Of a stretch of DNA of 64,000 nt, positions 36,434 to 48,066 are shown piece after piece. Each line of letters begins with the position of its first letter. The first letter of the stretch is position 1. Source of the stretch: Numida meleagris (taxonomy: Eukaryota > Chordata > Aves > Galliformes > Numididae); the NCBI RefSeq assembly GCF_002078875.1, contig NC_034412.1, positions 16,160,238-16,224,237 of the forward strand, in the 5' to 3' direction. Under the pieces are notes generated by a model. The model worked only from the letters and a program-made list of their open reading frames with translations. It did no database searches and was not told where the DNA came from. The translations under genes and the position numbers were made by a program.

Positions 36434-39400
36434 CTGTCCGCATTTATTGCTAAGAACTACGTGAAAAGTTCGGAATGGATTCCTGGGTAGCTGCTGTTCT
36501 ATCAAACTTTAGATAACAGAAGGAGGCACTTAAAGACATGGGGGGGATGTTGCCTCCTCCAAAACACCACGAACTGCGTTGAAGTAGGTAGAGATGTAGC
36601 AACCAGCTTAACAATGTGCAGGTCTTCTTTGGCTGCGGGTCATGGCTGAAAAAAAGGACTGAAACACAAATACATGTACTTCGCGGGGGTTTAAATATGA
36701 GCTAGAGGTGAAATTCTGTTCCACAGCTGGGGCTTGTTAATCAAGTTTGCTAAGAAACAGAGAATTTTCTGAAACAATTTGTGTCTAAGGATTTTTTTTT
36801 CTTTCTTTTTTTTTTTTTTTAAATCCAGGACTCTTTTAACCTTTATTGGTATTAAAGTCATCTCATTTTAAGAAATTTAGGTTTTTCTCTTTGGAGATGA
36901 AAACTAATTGGACTCAGTAAACCTCTGCATTCTGATCAAAATGGCTCCTTTGTGTAAAGCCATTCATAAATCCCAGGGAACAAATACCAAAATAAGCAAG
37001 GCAAGACTAAAGTGAAGCTAGATGCATCATTTATTTTTCAATAACTTTAGGATAGCCAACTTCAAAAAAATTGTGTGTTTTCATCCTTTTTCTTGTGAAT
37101 TTGTTGACTAATGTCATCATTATATAGTGATGCAATGTGATGTAATATTCATTCACTCAAATGTTGTATTATGCCAAAAGACTTGCTTCGACCAACCTGC
37201 CAGAAGGCGAACATTACATACTTTCTTGCCAAAAGACCTACTTTTATGTCGGCATCCTTTCTGCTTCCAAGTAGAAGTGATCCTAGTCATGAGAGTTGTT
37301 GACCACATACCTGCCAGTACTTATCATCCCACCTGTTAGAGTAAAATAGTATCTTTTTGACTTTCTTGAGATCTAGTAAACATTCAGAGTGACCAAAGAT
37401 CACCAGTCCAGTGTAGTGGGCCAGTTCTCTTAGCCAAGTTGACAAAAACAATAATAAATAGAATACAGGGCCTACTTTGGGTCCACTCATCCCACAGTTC
37501 TTGCAGGTGAATTCAGCCAGTGCTCTCAGTAGGGTCAGCAGTCACCCACCATTCCTGGGCTGAATCTTGGGCTACTCGTGGTCTAGCCTTGCATTGCAGT
37601 GCTTGGTGCTATGGTAGAAAGCAGCAGGACTGCCTTGCCCTATTCTGGATGCCTTAGCAAGGAGAAGGATCTGGTGCAGAGCTGGTGGCTTCACAGACCT
37701 GTGCTTCTGGTGCTTGTGCTTGTGCTCCTGCACAGCTGTGGCTGTCACAGCAGCCAGGAGCTTGGTCAGTTCATACATCCCCCTCTGCATGAAGCATGCA
37801 GACCAAAATATTTAATACCCTAAGTAGGCCCGTTATGTGAGACAGCTAAGAAATTAGGGGAAAACAAAGCAAAACCTGGCTCCAGAAAATCTGATTAGTA
37901 GTCTTTTTTTTTTTTTTTTCTGGAAAGTGCTGGCAGCAGAAATATTTTGTTTTTGTTGATTCACAGAGATTAGCTGACACTAAATGACTGACAGTGAGCG
38001 GGGACTGACGTATATGTCTGATCTCCATGTGCTCTGTCTGAAACAATCTTGATTTTTTCCTGTGAGAGTTTCAGTGTTTTTGCAGAGGCATGTCCCTGAA
38101 ATTTAACTTTCCGAGGAACTAGTTGGAGATGGATTCCCTCAGAGCTCACGGGTGTTTTTTTGGATTTGCCCATTATAGAGTGTATCCTTCATTGCCAGCT
38201 TGGATGTTTATGAAGAACGTATGGTCAGATAATCACAGAGAACTGAGATTGATTAACTGATTGTTACCAGCCCTCAGTAATCCCTGGTGGCTGATGCACT
38301 CTTAGTGTAGTTTGGCTTGTCTTTCCCATGCAGCTGCTTGGAGCTGTCAGTACCCTCCTTATGGCTCCCCTCACTGAGGAACAAGGGACCAGCCCTGAAG
38401 CCTGAATGTAGCTTCCGAACTTCTGCACTCTTAAATTTGTTTTTATTGGTTGTATTTGAGACACATTATTGGAGTAACTTCCTAGTAGGATATTGAATAC
38501 CCTTTTTTCTTTTTTTGAGCTGAGCTTTAATTAGTCCTCTTTTTTATCATTTAAATCATATTAAAATACAATGAATCAATGTTTATTTTGGAAGAGAAAA
38601 TTAAATACATCAAAGCAATTAGAAAATGAGAGACTTTTCTAAGCCGATGAGCAGCCTGGGGGGTTGCTGTTGCTGCAGACAAGTTTTTAGAAAACTCTCT
38701 GTGTCAGATGCAGAGAGGTTGTATCATTGCCACAGCTCTCGCTGACAAAACACGCCGTAAAAGCAGACTCCCGTTGCTTAGCGACTTACAAGAGATGATT
38801 AACCCTTTGCAGCGCTGACAATATTTGTAGAGAAGCCCCCCCAAGGCACCTTTGTGGACAATAACTGAGTATGAAGAAGCTACTCTGCTATCTTTTACTC
38901 TAACCTGTGTTGATTCATTCATCATTAATGTTAAATGAAGAACTGTTTTAATGTTGCCACTAGTTATTGAAGGAGATGACTTAATAAAATGTCATTATCT
39001 ATAGGATGACATGCAATTATCGCAAAGGCAGGATCATCCACTGACAGTAACGGTGGAATAAAAAGTGACTAAAAATAGTCTGAGGTTAGGATGTTAAACA
39101 GTACTGCCAGTGTTTTTTCATATGAACTCAAGCATTTCTAGAATTTCTGCTTGGTTTAAAGACTGACTCTGTCTTGACATTGCTCTTGCACAGGGAGCCT
39201 TAAAGCAGAGAGGGGTAGCAACAGTAGTTAGGGACGTTCCTCACCTCTCACTTCCTTCCAGTGCAACAGGGAAATTCTAAAGACCATTTCAGGCTGAAAA
39301 CTCTCCTTTTAATTAAAAGTGTTACTAATCTCTGAGGTTGACAGGCTGCAAAATTTCTATTTCCTTCTTTGAAGAGTGCCTAGAATTCAGTAAGAGTGGA

Positions 39401-42400
39401 TAAGCAGGAATATGTGGGCGTGGTGGTTGCGCGCTGCAGTGCAGAAGTTTTCTATATGTTGTCACTAAGATGTTCCAGCACTTGAGTCCATAACTTCTTC
39501 AGATGTGATCACTTGGGACAGTATTCATCTCATCCGGCTTGAGCTGTCTTAAAAATGAAGCATGGAGTCTAGACATCTACAGTCAGAGCAAAGGGAGCAG
39601 TTGCAGTGGGTAATTCAATACATCTCTTTTAAGCACATCCTGGGGTGGGCTGCGCTGCCCTGGTTTGCCCCTTTGAAAAGCAGTGTAGAAAGACCAGTTT
39701 GTGCTGTGGCCTATGGGGAGTGCTGGGTGAGAGGAACCCAAGCCTGTGATTTTAGCAGTATCTTGTGTGGCGTTATTTCCGCAAGGATGATTTTCTAGTG
39801 TTCAGTATGCTGCTTAATAACAGTGAAAGTGAAACAGAGTTTTCAACTGCAGCTGTGGAAAAACACTCATATGGGAACAAAGGTTAAGGCACAGACAGAG
39901 GATTTTAAATTGCAAAGGCCTCTCTTTGTGAAATTAGCTAGTAATAAAGTCGAGAATTGCCCTGAAGCAAGAAACACTCTGAGCTTCACCTCTCCCCCTT
40001 GTAATTTTGCAGCCGCAGCAATTAATTTCTGTAACTAGCGGCCCCAGTTCTGGTAGCTGCAGAGTAGACTGGGGCTGCTGGCTGCTGAGAACAGTTGCTC
40101 TGCATACTCATTACACGCATACGTGATTGATGGAGTTTGTGCATCATCATCCCCAGCACCTCTGTGTATTTGCTGCCATTAATGGAGAAAATTATCTTAG
40201 CTAGAAACAATTTGTATTTGGTAGTGTTAAGATTATGTGCTCCTCTTGTTTGCTGAAGGGTTAACTGTGACCTTAACAGAGATGTAGAATCAATCCAGAT
40301 GACAAATTGCTGTGAATACAGCCTTTCCTGTTGCATATCTGAGTGCCGTCCCTGTGTTTCTCAGTCTGTCTTCGGTCAGTATGATTTTGTATGGTCCTAG
40401 CAGGGCAAACACAGGAACTGCTGGAGAGCTTGTTATCTTGTTTCACAAATGTGTTCACCTGATGCATTTAAGGCTTTCAGCTCCAGAAAGCAGCCAGCAT
40501 GATAAACAAGCTGAGTGCAGGCCACTTGGTGTTTTGCACTGCAGCTTTTCCTATGAATCTCCATGCCATTGCAAGATCTCTAGGGAGATTAACACCGTAA
40601 CAGAGGCACAAATGAATGCAGATAGTTCTGAGTTGTTAGCCAGATTGTTTACTGCTGTTTTGAACATACTCTCTTAACTCACCAGCAGCAAAAAGAAACT
40701 TCTGCCTCTGATGTCTGAGCTGTTTTCCTTTAGCTACTGTGAGTAAGGAGACATAGCTTGCAAATTGGGATGTTGTGGCATTTCACTAGAATGGATGGAT
40801 TCAGCCTGTCTGAAATGCAATTTCTCTTGGAGCCTATCAAGGGAAATACCCATTTATCTTCCCTTCGTGCTCGCTGCTGTGTCACACACCGAGGGACAGA
40901 ATGCATTATTAGCCCAGCCTTGTACCACTCCTCACATGAGTCAGTCATGTGGGTTGCAGTGCTTTGGTTATGAGCTGGTAATCCTAGGCTCATGCCTGGA
41001 GTTTTGTTTCAGGGTAGAGGAGAGCCGGGGAAAGTGTGAAATAAATGCCTGTGTGCAAAAGGTCCAACAATCCGCTGTGTGTTGTGGAGGAGAGACAAGA
41101 GGTAAAATATGGTTCCTGGGGATTAGGAGGGGAAGGGCTGCAGTGCCCTGCACTCTGCTGAGAGAACAGTGCCTTCGTCCCCGCTCCTCTCTCTTCCCAC
41201 TCACTGAGACTGGAAATGGGATCACTGACTGGTGGGCATGCTGGGAGGTAGCACACTTTCAGACCCTGTGCTCATCCTTGGCTCAATTTGTGTTTTCTTA
41301 TGTGTGTTTGTAGGGGGACATTTTTATAGAGTTGAAGTCCTGAACTTAATAACAAGTTTTGAAGGAAAACAAACTTCAGAGAGGATTTTTGTGGTCAGTA
41401 GGATGGTCACAAAATAATATGTGTGGATGAGTCTTGTTGCTATTGGGGAAATACTTGGGATGTTTTGTACCTTCCTGACTCAGGTTTAGTAAGCAGCTGA
41501 AGGCCTTCTGATTTCTGTGGTTATCCTCTCTGCAGGATAATCTGCACTTCTGCAAGGTTGCAACATACTTTCTGCTAAAACACAGCGTAAGTGATGCATT
41601 CTGGGAGCTATGAGTCTCAAGGTGAAGCATGCTCTGGAGGCTGAGATGCTGTGGGCCAGAGGAGCTTTGGAGCAGCCTTGGTGCCTTGGGCTTGGAGCCT
41701 ATGAAGCTGGGGCCATTTGCCATGTGCTGGCCTCTCCCCTCCTGCACAGGAGGAGAGGTGTGGGGAGAGGAAGCTAGCACCCTGATGGGACCTGCCCCAC
41801 CTCTGTATGGCCCAGGCCAGGTTGGCCTGAGTCAGCTATGCGCTGGCCCTGTGCTGGGTCTGCATGTTTGCAAACACACACCTGCACCTGCCCACAGGGA
41901 TTGAGTTCACTAATTCCTAATTTAGGGGGAAAATTGTGGAAATGCAGATATTCTTCAGGTCTAGGGGTGCTTCAGCCATCTGAATTGTGAATAAATACCC
42001 AACACATTAAATTCTAATCATGAGAATGGTGAAATAAAAGTCAACTAATCAAGAAATTATTGATTTTTTTTTTTTTAATTTGTTCTTGGTTAATATTTAG
42101 CTGTCCTTCGCCATGCTTGAATACACTTGCAAACACAAAATGTGAGACAGGCAGTAAGGAGTGGCTGAACTCATTTTCATGTTCTTTAATTGCAGCAGAA
42201 AGTAGCCTGTCGACCACATCTGATGTGGAAGGTCTACACACCCAAGTGGGTATGTGATTCCAGGTGAAGCTGCTGCTTTCAGTGCTGTCAACAGTCAGCC
42301 CTGGGAAGCTTGCTCCTTCAATCGGATGACAGCTAGTGACAGATTTCTTAATATTTGTTACAGTGTTGATGCCTTTAACTGTATGGCACATCAGGAGAAA

Positions 42401-44870
42401 AAGAGTCACTGTTCTGAATAGCTGTACCTAGCCTTTTTGTTCTCACCATTTTAGCTTAATGGGGTAGCTTTTAAATGTAAAGCCTGTGATATGAGATGAT
42501 TTAATTAAAATGTAAACAGCTGTATTTTGAATTCATCGTGCTTCAGAGCTAGAATGAACCTTAATGCCATGATGCTACAGAACACAGCAATTTTTGCAAA
42601 TAACTTCAGTACAAAATCACAGAAAGCTTAACTGTCCTCAGGCACAGCACAGGGGGCTATTCTGCCACATTTCTCAAATTTTTATGCTTTATTTTATGCA
42701 GTTTTCTACCCTTTAAGTTGTTTTCCCTCCTACCCACACAGAGCCTAATGAAAATGTTATGCTATTTTTTGATAGTAAAGAGGCCTTCCAGTCTTGAATG
42801 CTTAACCCTGTGAGGGGAATGGAAACTTCACTATTCTGCAGAGAAAGAAACCAGGCACTGAGAGATCTACTGATCTGAAGAAGTCCCTCATGGAAATACA
42901 CGGCAGACTGAGGAAGACATGTTTGTGGTTGCCCTCCTAACACGTTTTGCAGCCTTGCTCTCAGATTTGCTATTTGAACTTGCATGTAAGTTATTCCTCA
43001 TGCTGGAAGCACAGCTGTTACTAGGAATGAGCCCCATGCCCAAACAAAAGGCAACAAATTCTAGAAAGAGAAAACCCATGACTTTGGGAGAATATGCACT
43101 AGTGGCAGAGTGCTGTCTTTTCCACCCAGTTACAGATACCTCTGTGTATGCAGCGAGCATGGTGACTTGACAGACTGCTGCTGTGCTTTCTCAGCATCAC
43201 AAAGCAGAGCAGAGCCTGGAGCCCCATCATAATTTCACTTAAGAAATAGCAAATGGTCATTGTGTCTGTAAACCTCCCATCAACTTTTTTATTTTCAGTG
43301 ACTGGGTAAACCTATTACTGTATTTTGTGTTATAGAGGAGAACCTATTTTCTGTCTAGGATCTTCTTGCAGGCTGTCAAGTGCTAGCAGAGACCAAAGAA
43401 AGTCAACTCACTGGCAACTCAGTTTCTTTCTGCTGGGATGGAGGTAACAGTGAAAGGTAGTCAGGTAGTCATAGATATTCAAGATTGACTGTTGGTCCTT
43501 GTACTCACAGATGCAGTATACAGACAGAAAGTCTATAAGCACTACTTAGTTTCTTCAAAGTCTCCATGTAATGTGAGGCCTATGGCTAGAAGATGAGTGA
43601 GTGCTGATTAAGAACAACTGAGGTTTTTGTCTTAATACATTAAAGAGCACATGCTTTTTCTTCTCCTAGGTATTTCAAGGTCCATATAAACGGAGATGGT
43701 ATAGCGAAACAAGGGCCGAAGACAGCGTTTTGCAGCCATTACTCAGAGAATTTGGAAACTTTTTATGGATACTGAAGCCCACTCCATTAACAAGGCTTAA
43801 CTGTCTGGTTCTGATAAATTCCTGGTGATGGTAGTAGAGGCAATAGTTGATAGTATTGATTCTGTCTAAAAACTCTTTGTATCAAGAGAGAGAAAATACT
43901 GTGTGATGATGTTAGAGTATTTCCTAGAACATAATTCCAGGAAAGTACATATGTAACAAATGCTAAATAATGAGAAGGGGATTCTATCAGCAGATTAAAT
44001 ATACAACTGTTATTGAGAAAGACAAGAGTCCCAAGGAATCCCAAGAAGTATATGACTGAATTTGTTAGGAGACAAAGATGGTCACTGAAACCAGCAGTCT
44101 CCCAGTTACAGATATTCCGTGCTGTTATTGTGATCTGGTCCACCTAACTCAGTCTGTTGAACATTACCACTAGTTTTGAAGTCCTTTTGACCCGTGTGAG
44201 CATTTTCATTTTCCTGATCCACTAGCATGAGCATGTGTTAGCAAAGTGTGTATCTTAAGATGTTGCAGAGGGTTTTATGTCCCAGGATCCTGGCTATAAC
44301 TCTGCCTGGAGTAGTGATATTACCCAGTAATGAGGCAGTGCTGTGTCAGATACAATGGAGTGGGTTATTTGCAGCAAACAACTGATTTTGTTTCTTTCCT
44401 TCAGTCCCTGCATGATCTACTGTGAGTTTTTGACTGCCAGAGATCTGCGTGTGTGAAATGACAATGATTGTTTTATGCAAATGGGTTTCATGCTCTGGAT
44501 CGCCTATAAGCAATTCAGGGAAATTATTTCTCATTATTTGCCATTCCAGCTGAGTGACAGGCCTTGCAAGCCACGGAGCATTGAGTCTGATTCCTGAATG
44601 AATAGCTTCAAGATTCTCATGGAGCACTCAAGATGATCTTTTAGTAGGGCCATATGCATATTCTCCACACAAGCCCTGATGAAAACGTGTTTCTCATGCT
44701 TTCCTCTTCTGCACTGTGTTCTTGTTAGTGTTTGTTTATCACTTGCAAGGAGTGGGAGTGGTGCCTAATCTGTGGGCAGTCAGTTATTTGTCTGCAGACA
44801 GAGCATTCTGAGTGCTTCTTGGCAGCAGGCCCCTGCCTGCAGGTGTGGGACCTGCTGGTACTGAACAGGG

Positions 44871-44975
44871 GCGGTCGGTGCTGCGCTGTCCGTGGTGCTG
44901 CTGCGTCGGGGAAGCGACCAACGTTGTTCCGAGGGTGCTGCTTCAGCGAGGTGTGTGCGAGAGGGTAATTCGTTT
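44871..44975. promoter_or_regulatory. Isolated CpG-dense patch around the distal RE1
   Basis: About 12 CpG dinucleotides fall within roughly 105 bases, while the surrounding kilobases have almost none. The patch contains the canonical RE1 core. Retained CpG suggests either protection from methylation in the germ line or a recent origin. No gene frame of note is present. Confidence 0.45.
44882..44902 (-). promoter_or_regulatory. Canonical RE1/NRSE (REST-binding) motif
   Basis: Read on the minus strand, the core is CAGCACCACGGACAGCGC (44883-44900), an exact match to the 18 central bases of the vertebrate RE1 consensus, with both half-sites and the normal two-base spacer. Only the outermost flanks deviate. 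REST binds such sites and represses neuronal and neurosecretory genes outside neurons. The nearest such gene here is SCG2, about 12.3 kb downstream. A perfect core is very unlikely by chance in 64 kb. Confidence 0.8.
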
Positions 44976-45461
44976 GTGGCAGTTGTAGCTCTAAATAGGA
45001 AATGATTAATATTTCATGATTATTTTTTTGTAAGGCACGATTCTTTGGAGAATGCATCAGTCTGACTTGCTTAGAGAATTATTAGAGAATGATCCTGCCT
45101 TGCTCAGCTTCAAATCAAAATGTAGTCAGGCAGTGCATGCTAATATGCTTATATTAAATGAGAACTCACTGGCTGTCTGACTAATGCTCTGCTGCCAATG
45201 CGTCAGTACAGAAGTGAGCACTTAACTTTCAAAACTTCTGTTTTATTCTCCAGTCTTACAAGTTAGCTGTCTTTTTCTCTCCCTTTGTGGTGTGGACCTT
45301 CGATCCAGGATTTACAAAAGGAATAATGGAAAACTCTTCTATGAGATCATGAATGTTAACCTATTGCATAAATTTCAGTACCTTTGATTCTGATGAAAGT
45401 TGTTCTTTTTTTCTTATATGTTTTTTACTTTTCTTGAGTCATGGCAAACTTCCTTAAAACA

Positions 45462-45913
45462 TGAGGGCTGCTCAGAAAGTAATACCTCCCATTTTAATAT
45501 GTCAGTCTACGACATCAGAGGCGGATGTTGGTGGTATGGCCGTAGAGGCTGAACCTTCTTGCCAGTATTCCATTACATTTTGTTGCCATGTGACAGATGG
45601 CAGCAAAGGAGCAATCTGACAAAATGGTGTCCGACATGGAAGTGCATACGAAGAAAAGGGATGTCACTGAGGCAGTGGGTGGTGTGTTTCAGCAGCAGCA
45701 GCAGCAGGTCACCTCCACTGGTACAGATTTTGATGAAAACCAGATTCCAGCTCTTGTTCATCGCTGGTGAAAATGCAGAACTAATGCTGATGACCATGTT
45801 GAAAAAAAAAGTAGATGAGAATTTGCTCTATCAAATAGTGTTATTGTGCTCTCTGTATCCATTGTAGTTCCCATGGAAATAAATAGGAGGTGTTACTCCA
45901 GAGTGACCTGCAT
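45462..45913 (+). mobile_element. Internally deleted mariner (chicken Galluhop-type) element
   Basis: The left end GGGCTGCTCAGAAAGTAATA and CCTCCCATTTT pairs with the inverted right end AAATAAATAGGAGGTGTTAC and TCCAGAGTGACCT, giving imperfect terminal inverted repeats. Between them lie remnants of the transposase N-terminal (HTH) region, with SDMEV-like and LRQWVV-FSS-SPPLVQI stretches, then the tail ending in LLFIAGENAE. The element is about 450 bases against about 1.3 kb for a full mariner. The central part, including the catalytic DD[D/E] region, is missing, with a junction near ATGTCACTGAGGCAG at about 45660. It is non-autonomous. An expanded (CAG)n run sits at about 45691-45708. Confidence 0.8.
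45559..45867 (+). pseudogene. Mariner transposase remnant
   Basis: A 102-codon frame spans the deleted transposase. It shows a WCPTWKCIRRKGMSLRQWVV segment that fuses two parts of the HTH domain and then PPLVQILMKTRFQLLFIAGE. The N-terminal start is not the ancestral one, the domain is broken by the deletion, and no catalytic residues remain. It is a fossil with no expected function. Confidence 0.7.
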
Positions 45914-47452
45914 ATTTCAGGATAGTTTTAAAGAAAGACTTAAGCCATATTGTAGCAGGAAGCTGTTAAATGCCATCAATCAGGGTGGAAGAAAAAGTGG
46001 AACAGATTCCTACTTAGGTGTATAGGTTCTATTAATTAATCTGAATTAAGTTAGACCAGAGGAAATGAGACAAAAGATGATGCGTGTTCCCTCAGACTAT
46101 TGTAATGGCTTAATCCTTGTGCAAACAGCAATACTGGAATATAAATAATTCACAGCAGATTCTTCTGGTCCTAATCAGTGTTTCATTTTCTTAGACACAG
46201 TAGAGAAAACTACAAAAACATGATAAAGGAGAATTAAGATTTCAGAGAAAACAGCTGTTAGGAAGTGTCATCATTAAGGCGGTCTGTGAAATGTTAATTT
46301 TACTACCCCCACCCTGCATCCTACACTTGTTCTTAATCCCATTCATGTCTACCAGCTCCATTTATACAGTGAAGTGGATATACTTGTTATAAATAAGCAA
46401 AACAGGAACTTCTAGTTCTTTCTAGGATGCTGTTTTATAGTTAGAATTTGTTTTATTTCATAACTGTCCCAGGTTTTTAAGAGCTGTCTACAGTCTCTAA
46501 CTAAGGCAGAAAGGTGTGTGTGGGAATGCAAGACAGTTCTACGCTCATCCAACACTTGTAAATAAGTTTTGGAGAGAAATGGTTTGCCATTCTCAAAATT
46601 CTTTGAGAACTCATTGAGACATAGGGTCATCCCAGAAATTTCATTTTCATTATCAAAGGATGCAAAGACTTAAAGAAAAAAAAATAAAAATGCTTTTCTG
46701 TATTAAAAAAAAAACAACCACCGGATAAAATAATCCCTTTGAGGTATGTGTATTCTTCTGTAGGTGTGGGTAAACATTATGTTATTTGATGATTCATCTT
46801 TTTTAGGCTAGCGCAGCTGATAAGTCAAGCAAGGCTTGCTCAGCATTATTAAAATTTATATTGCTTTATGAATTTAAGACTTACATCAGCACAATGCGAA
46901 GTCTGAAATCAAAAGCTAATCCGTAGGTCACAGCAGTCTTCAGATCATAATTCCCATAGTTCCCATAGTCCAGTATTCCCATAGGAATATACCACATTCA
47001 TCAGTGAATTGTAGGTACCATCATAGATGTTGCTTTTGATGGTCCATGTGGCAACAAATTTGCATGTTTGTTTTATGAATTGAGTGCCTGAAAGGCATTA
47101 TCTGTTTTGTTGTTGTTGTTGTTTTTTTTAGATTCTTTCTCTTAAAGTGTCATTCTTGACAAGAGCAATGACTGAACTGTTTTAATAATTATGAGTGAGG
47201 CTTTTTTTTGTTTGTTTGTTTGTTTTGCCTGATGCCACTGGATCAGAAAAGCCTCTGCAGTTCTTTTTTGTTTCCAAGTTGATGCTGTCTCAGTGCTGCT
47301 GACTGTCAGTACAGTCTCTGAACCATGGCTGTCAAGAGTAATAACATAAAATTAGAATTAACAATATTCAGTAGTAATTTAAAACCTTGGTTGAAGGCTG
47401 TCATTCACCAAACCCTGACTTCTCAAAACACGTAAGCATGTTCTTGATTTTT

Positions 47453-47480
47453 ATTAAGACCAAACTCATTTGGTCTTAAT
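47453..47480. repeat. Perfect 12-base inverted repeat with 4-base loop
   Basis: ATTAAGACCAAA (47453-47464), loop CTCA, then TTTGGTCTTAAT (47469-47480), an exact inverted repeat. Transcribed, it would give a short stable hairpin. No U-run terminator or gene is nearby. Confidence 0.85.
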
Positions 47481-48037
47481 ACACCTGAAGCATGTACTGT
47501 CAATTCTCCCATTTTAGCGCTTTTTAAAAGCAAATAAATGGTTATAATTTTGCTGTGTGCTTCATGGATAAAAATCAGGGAAAACTGCAGTTGTGTATGG
47601 ACTTAATTCTAGGAGCAGGTTCTGTATTTCTGCTTTCTTACGGGTTAATCGTGCTGGGATTTGCTCTGTTATGCTTCTCACTTCAACTTATTTTTCCTAA
47701 GGTTTCTCTTATATTGCAAGCCTCATTTCATACATTTAATATCACTGTTCATCAGCCTAATTACCCTTTGGTCCCACCCCTTTGGCACAGACCCTGAAAG
47801 TGAGACTCAAGATTCCTGCCTCAGCCCCTGGACCATCTGCTTTTTCCAGTTCAGAGACTCTTGACGTGGTCTCCAGAGGAGCATACGTCTTCTCAGCTGC
47901 GCTGGCTGGTGTACTGCAGCTGCATCCAGGAGAACTGAGCTGTTTCTTTCTCTTCCTGATTTCTACTGTGTCTCCTCAGGTTGCAGTTCTTCCTTCACAT
48001 TTCTTCCTGTCTACTACAAAATACCTCCATTCTACGA

Positions 48038-48066
48038 ACAATAATAATAGTAATAATAATAATAAC
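48038..48066. repeat. (AAT)n microsatellite
   Basis: About nine AAT units, interrupted once by AGT, in the AP1S3-SCG2 interval. Confidence 0.85.

Noticed and set aside
38560..39080. AT-rich stretch with FOX-, TCF/LEF- and homeodomain-like words, considered as a conserved enhancer
   Set aside because: Such short AT-rich words are common and conservation cannot be tested here; an alignment with other amniotes would decide.
40765..41313. 182-codon open frame in the intergenic region
   Set aside because: No recognisable domain, no splice or promoter context, and overlapping frames on the opposite strand; best seen as chance.
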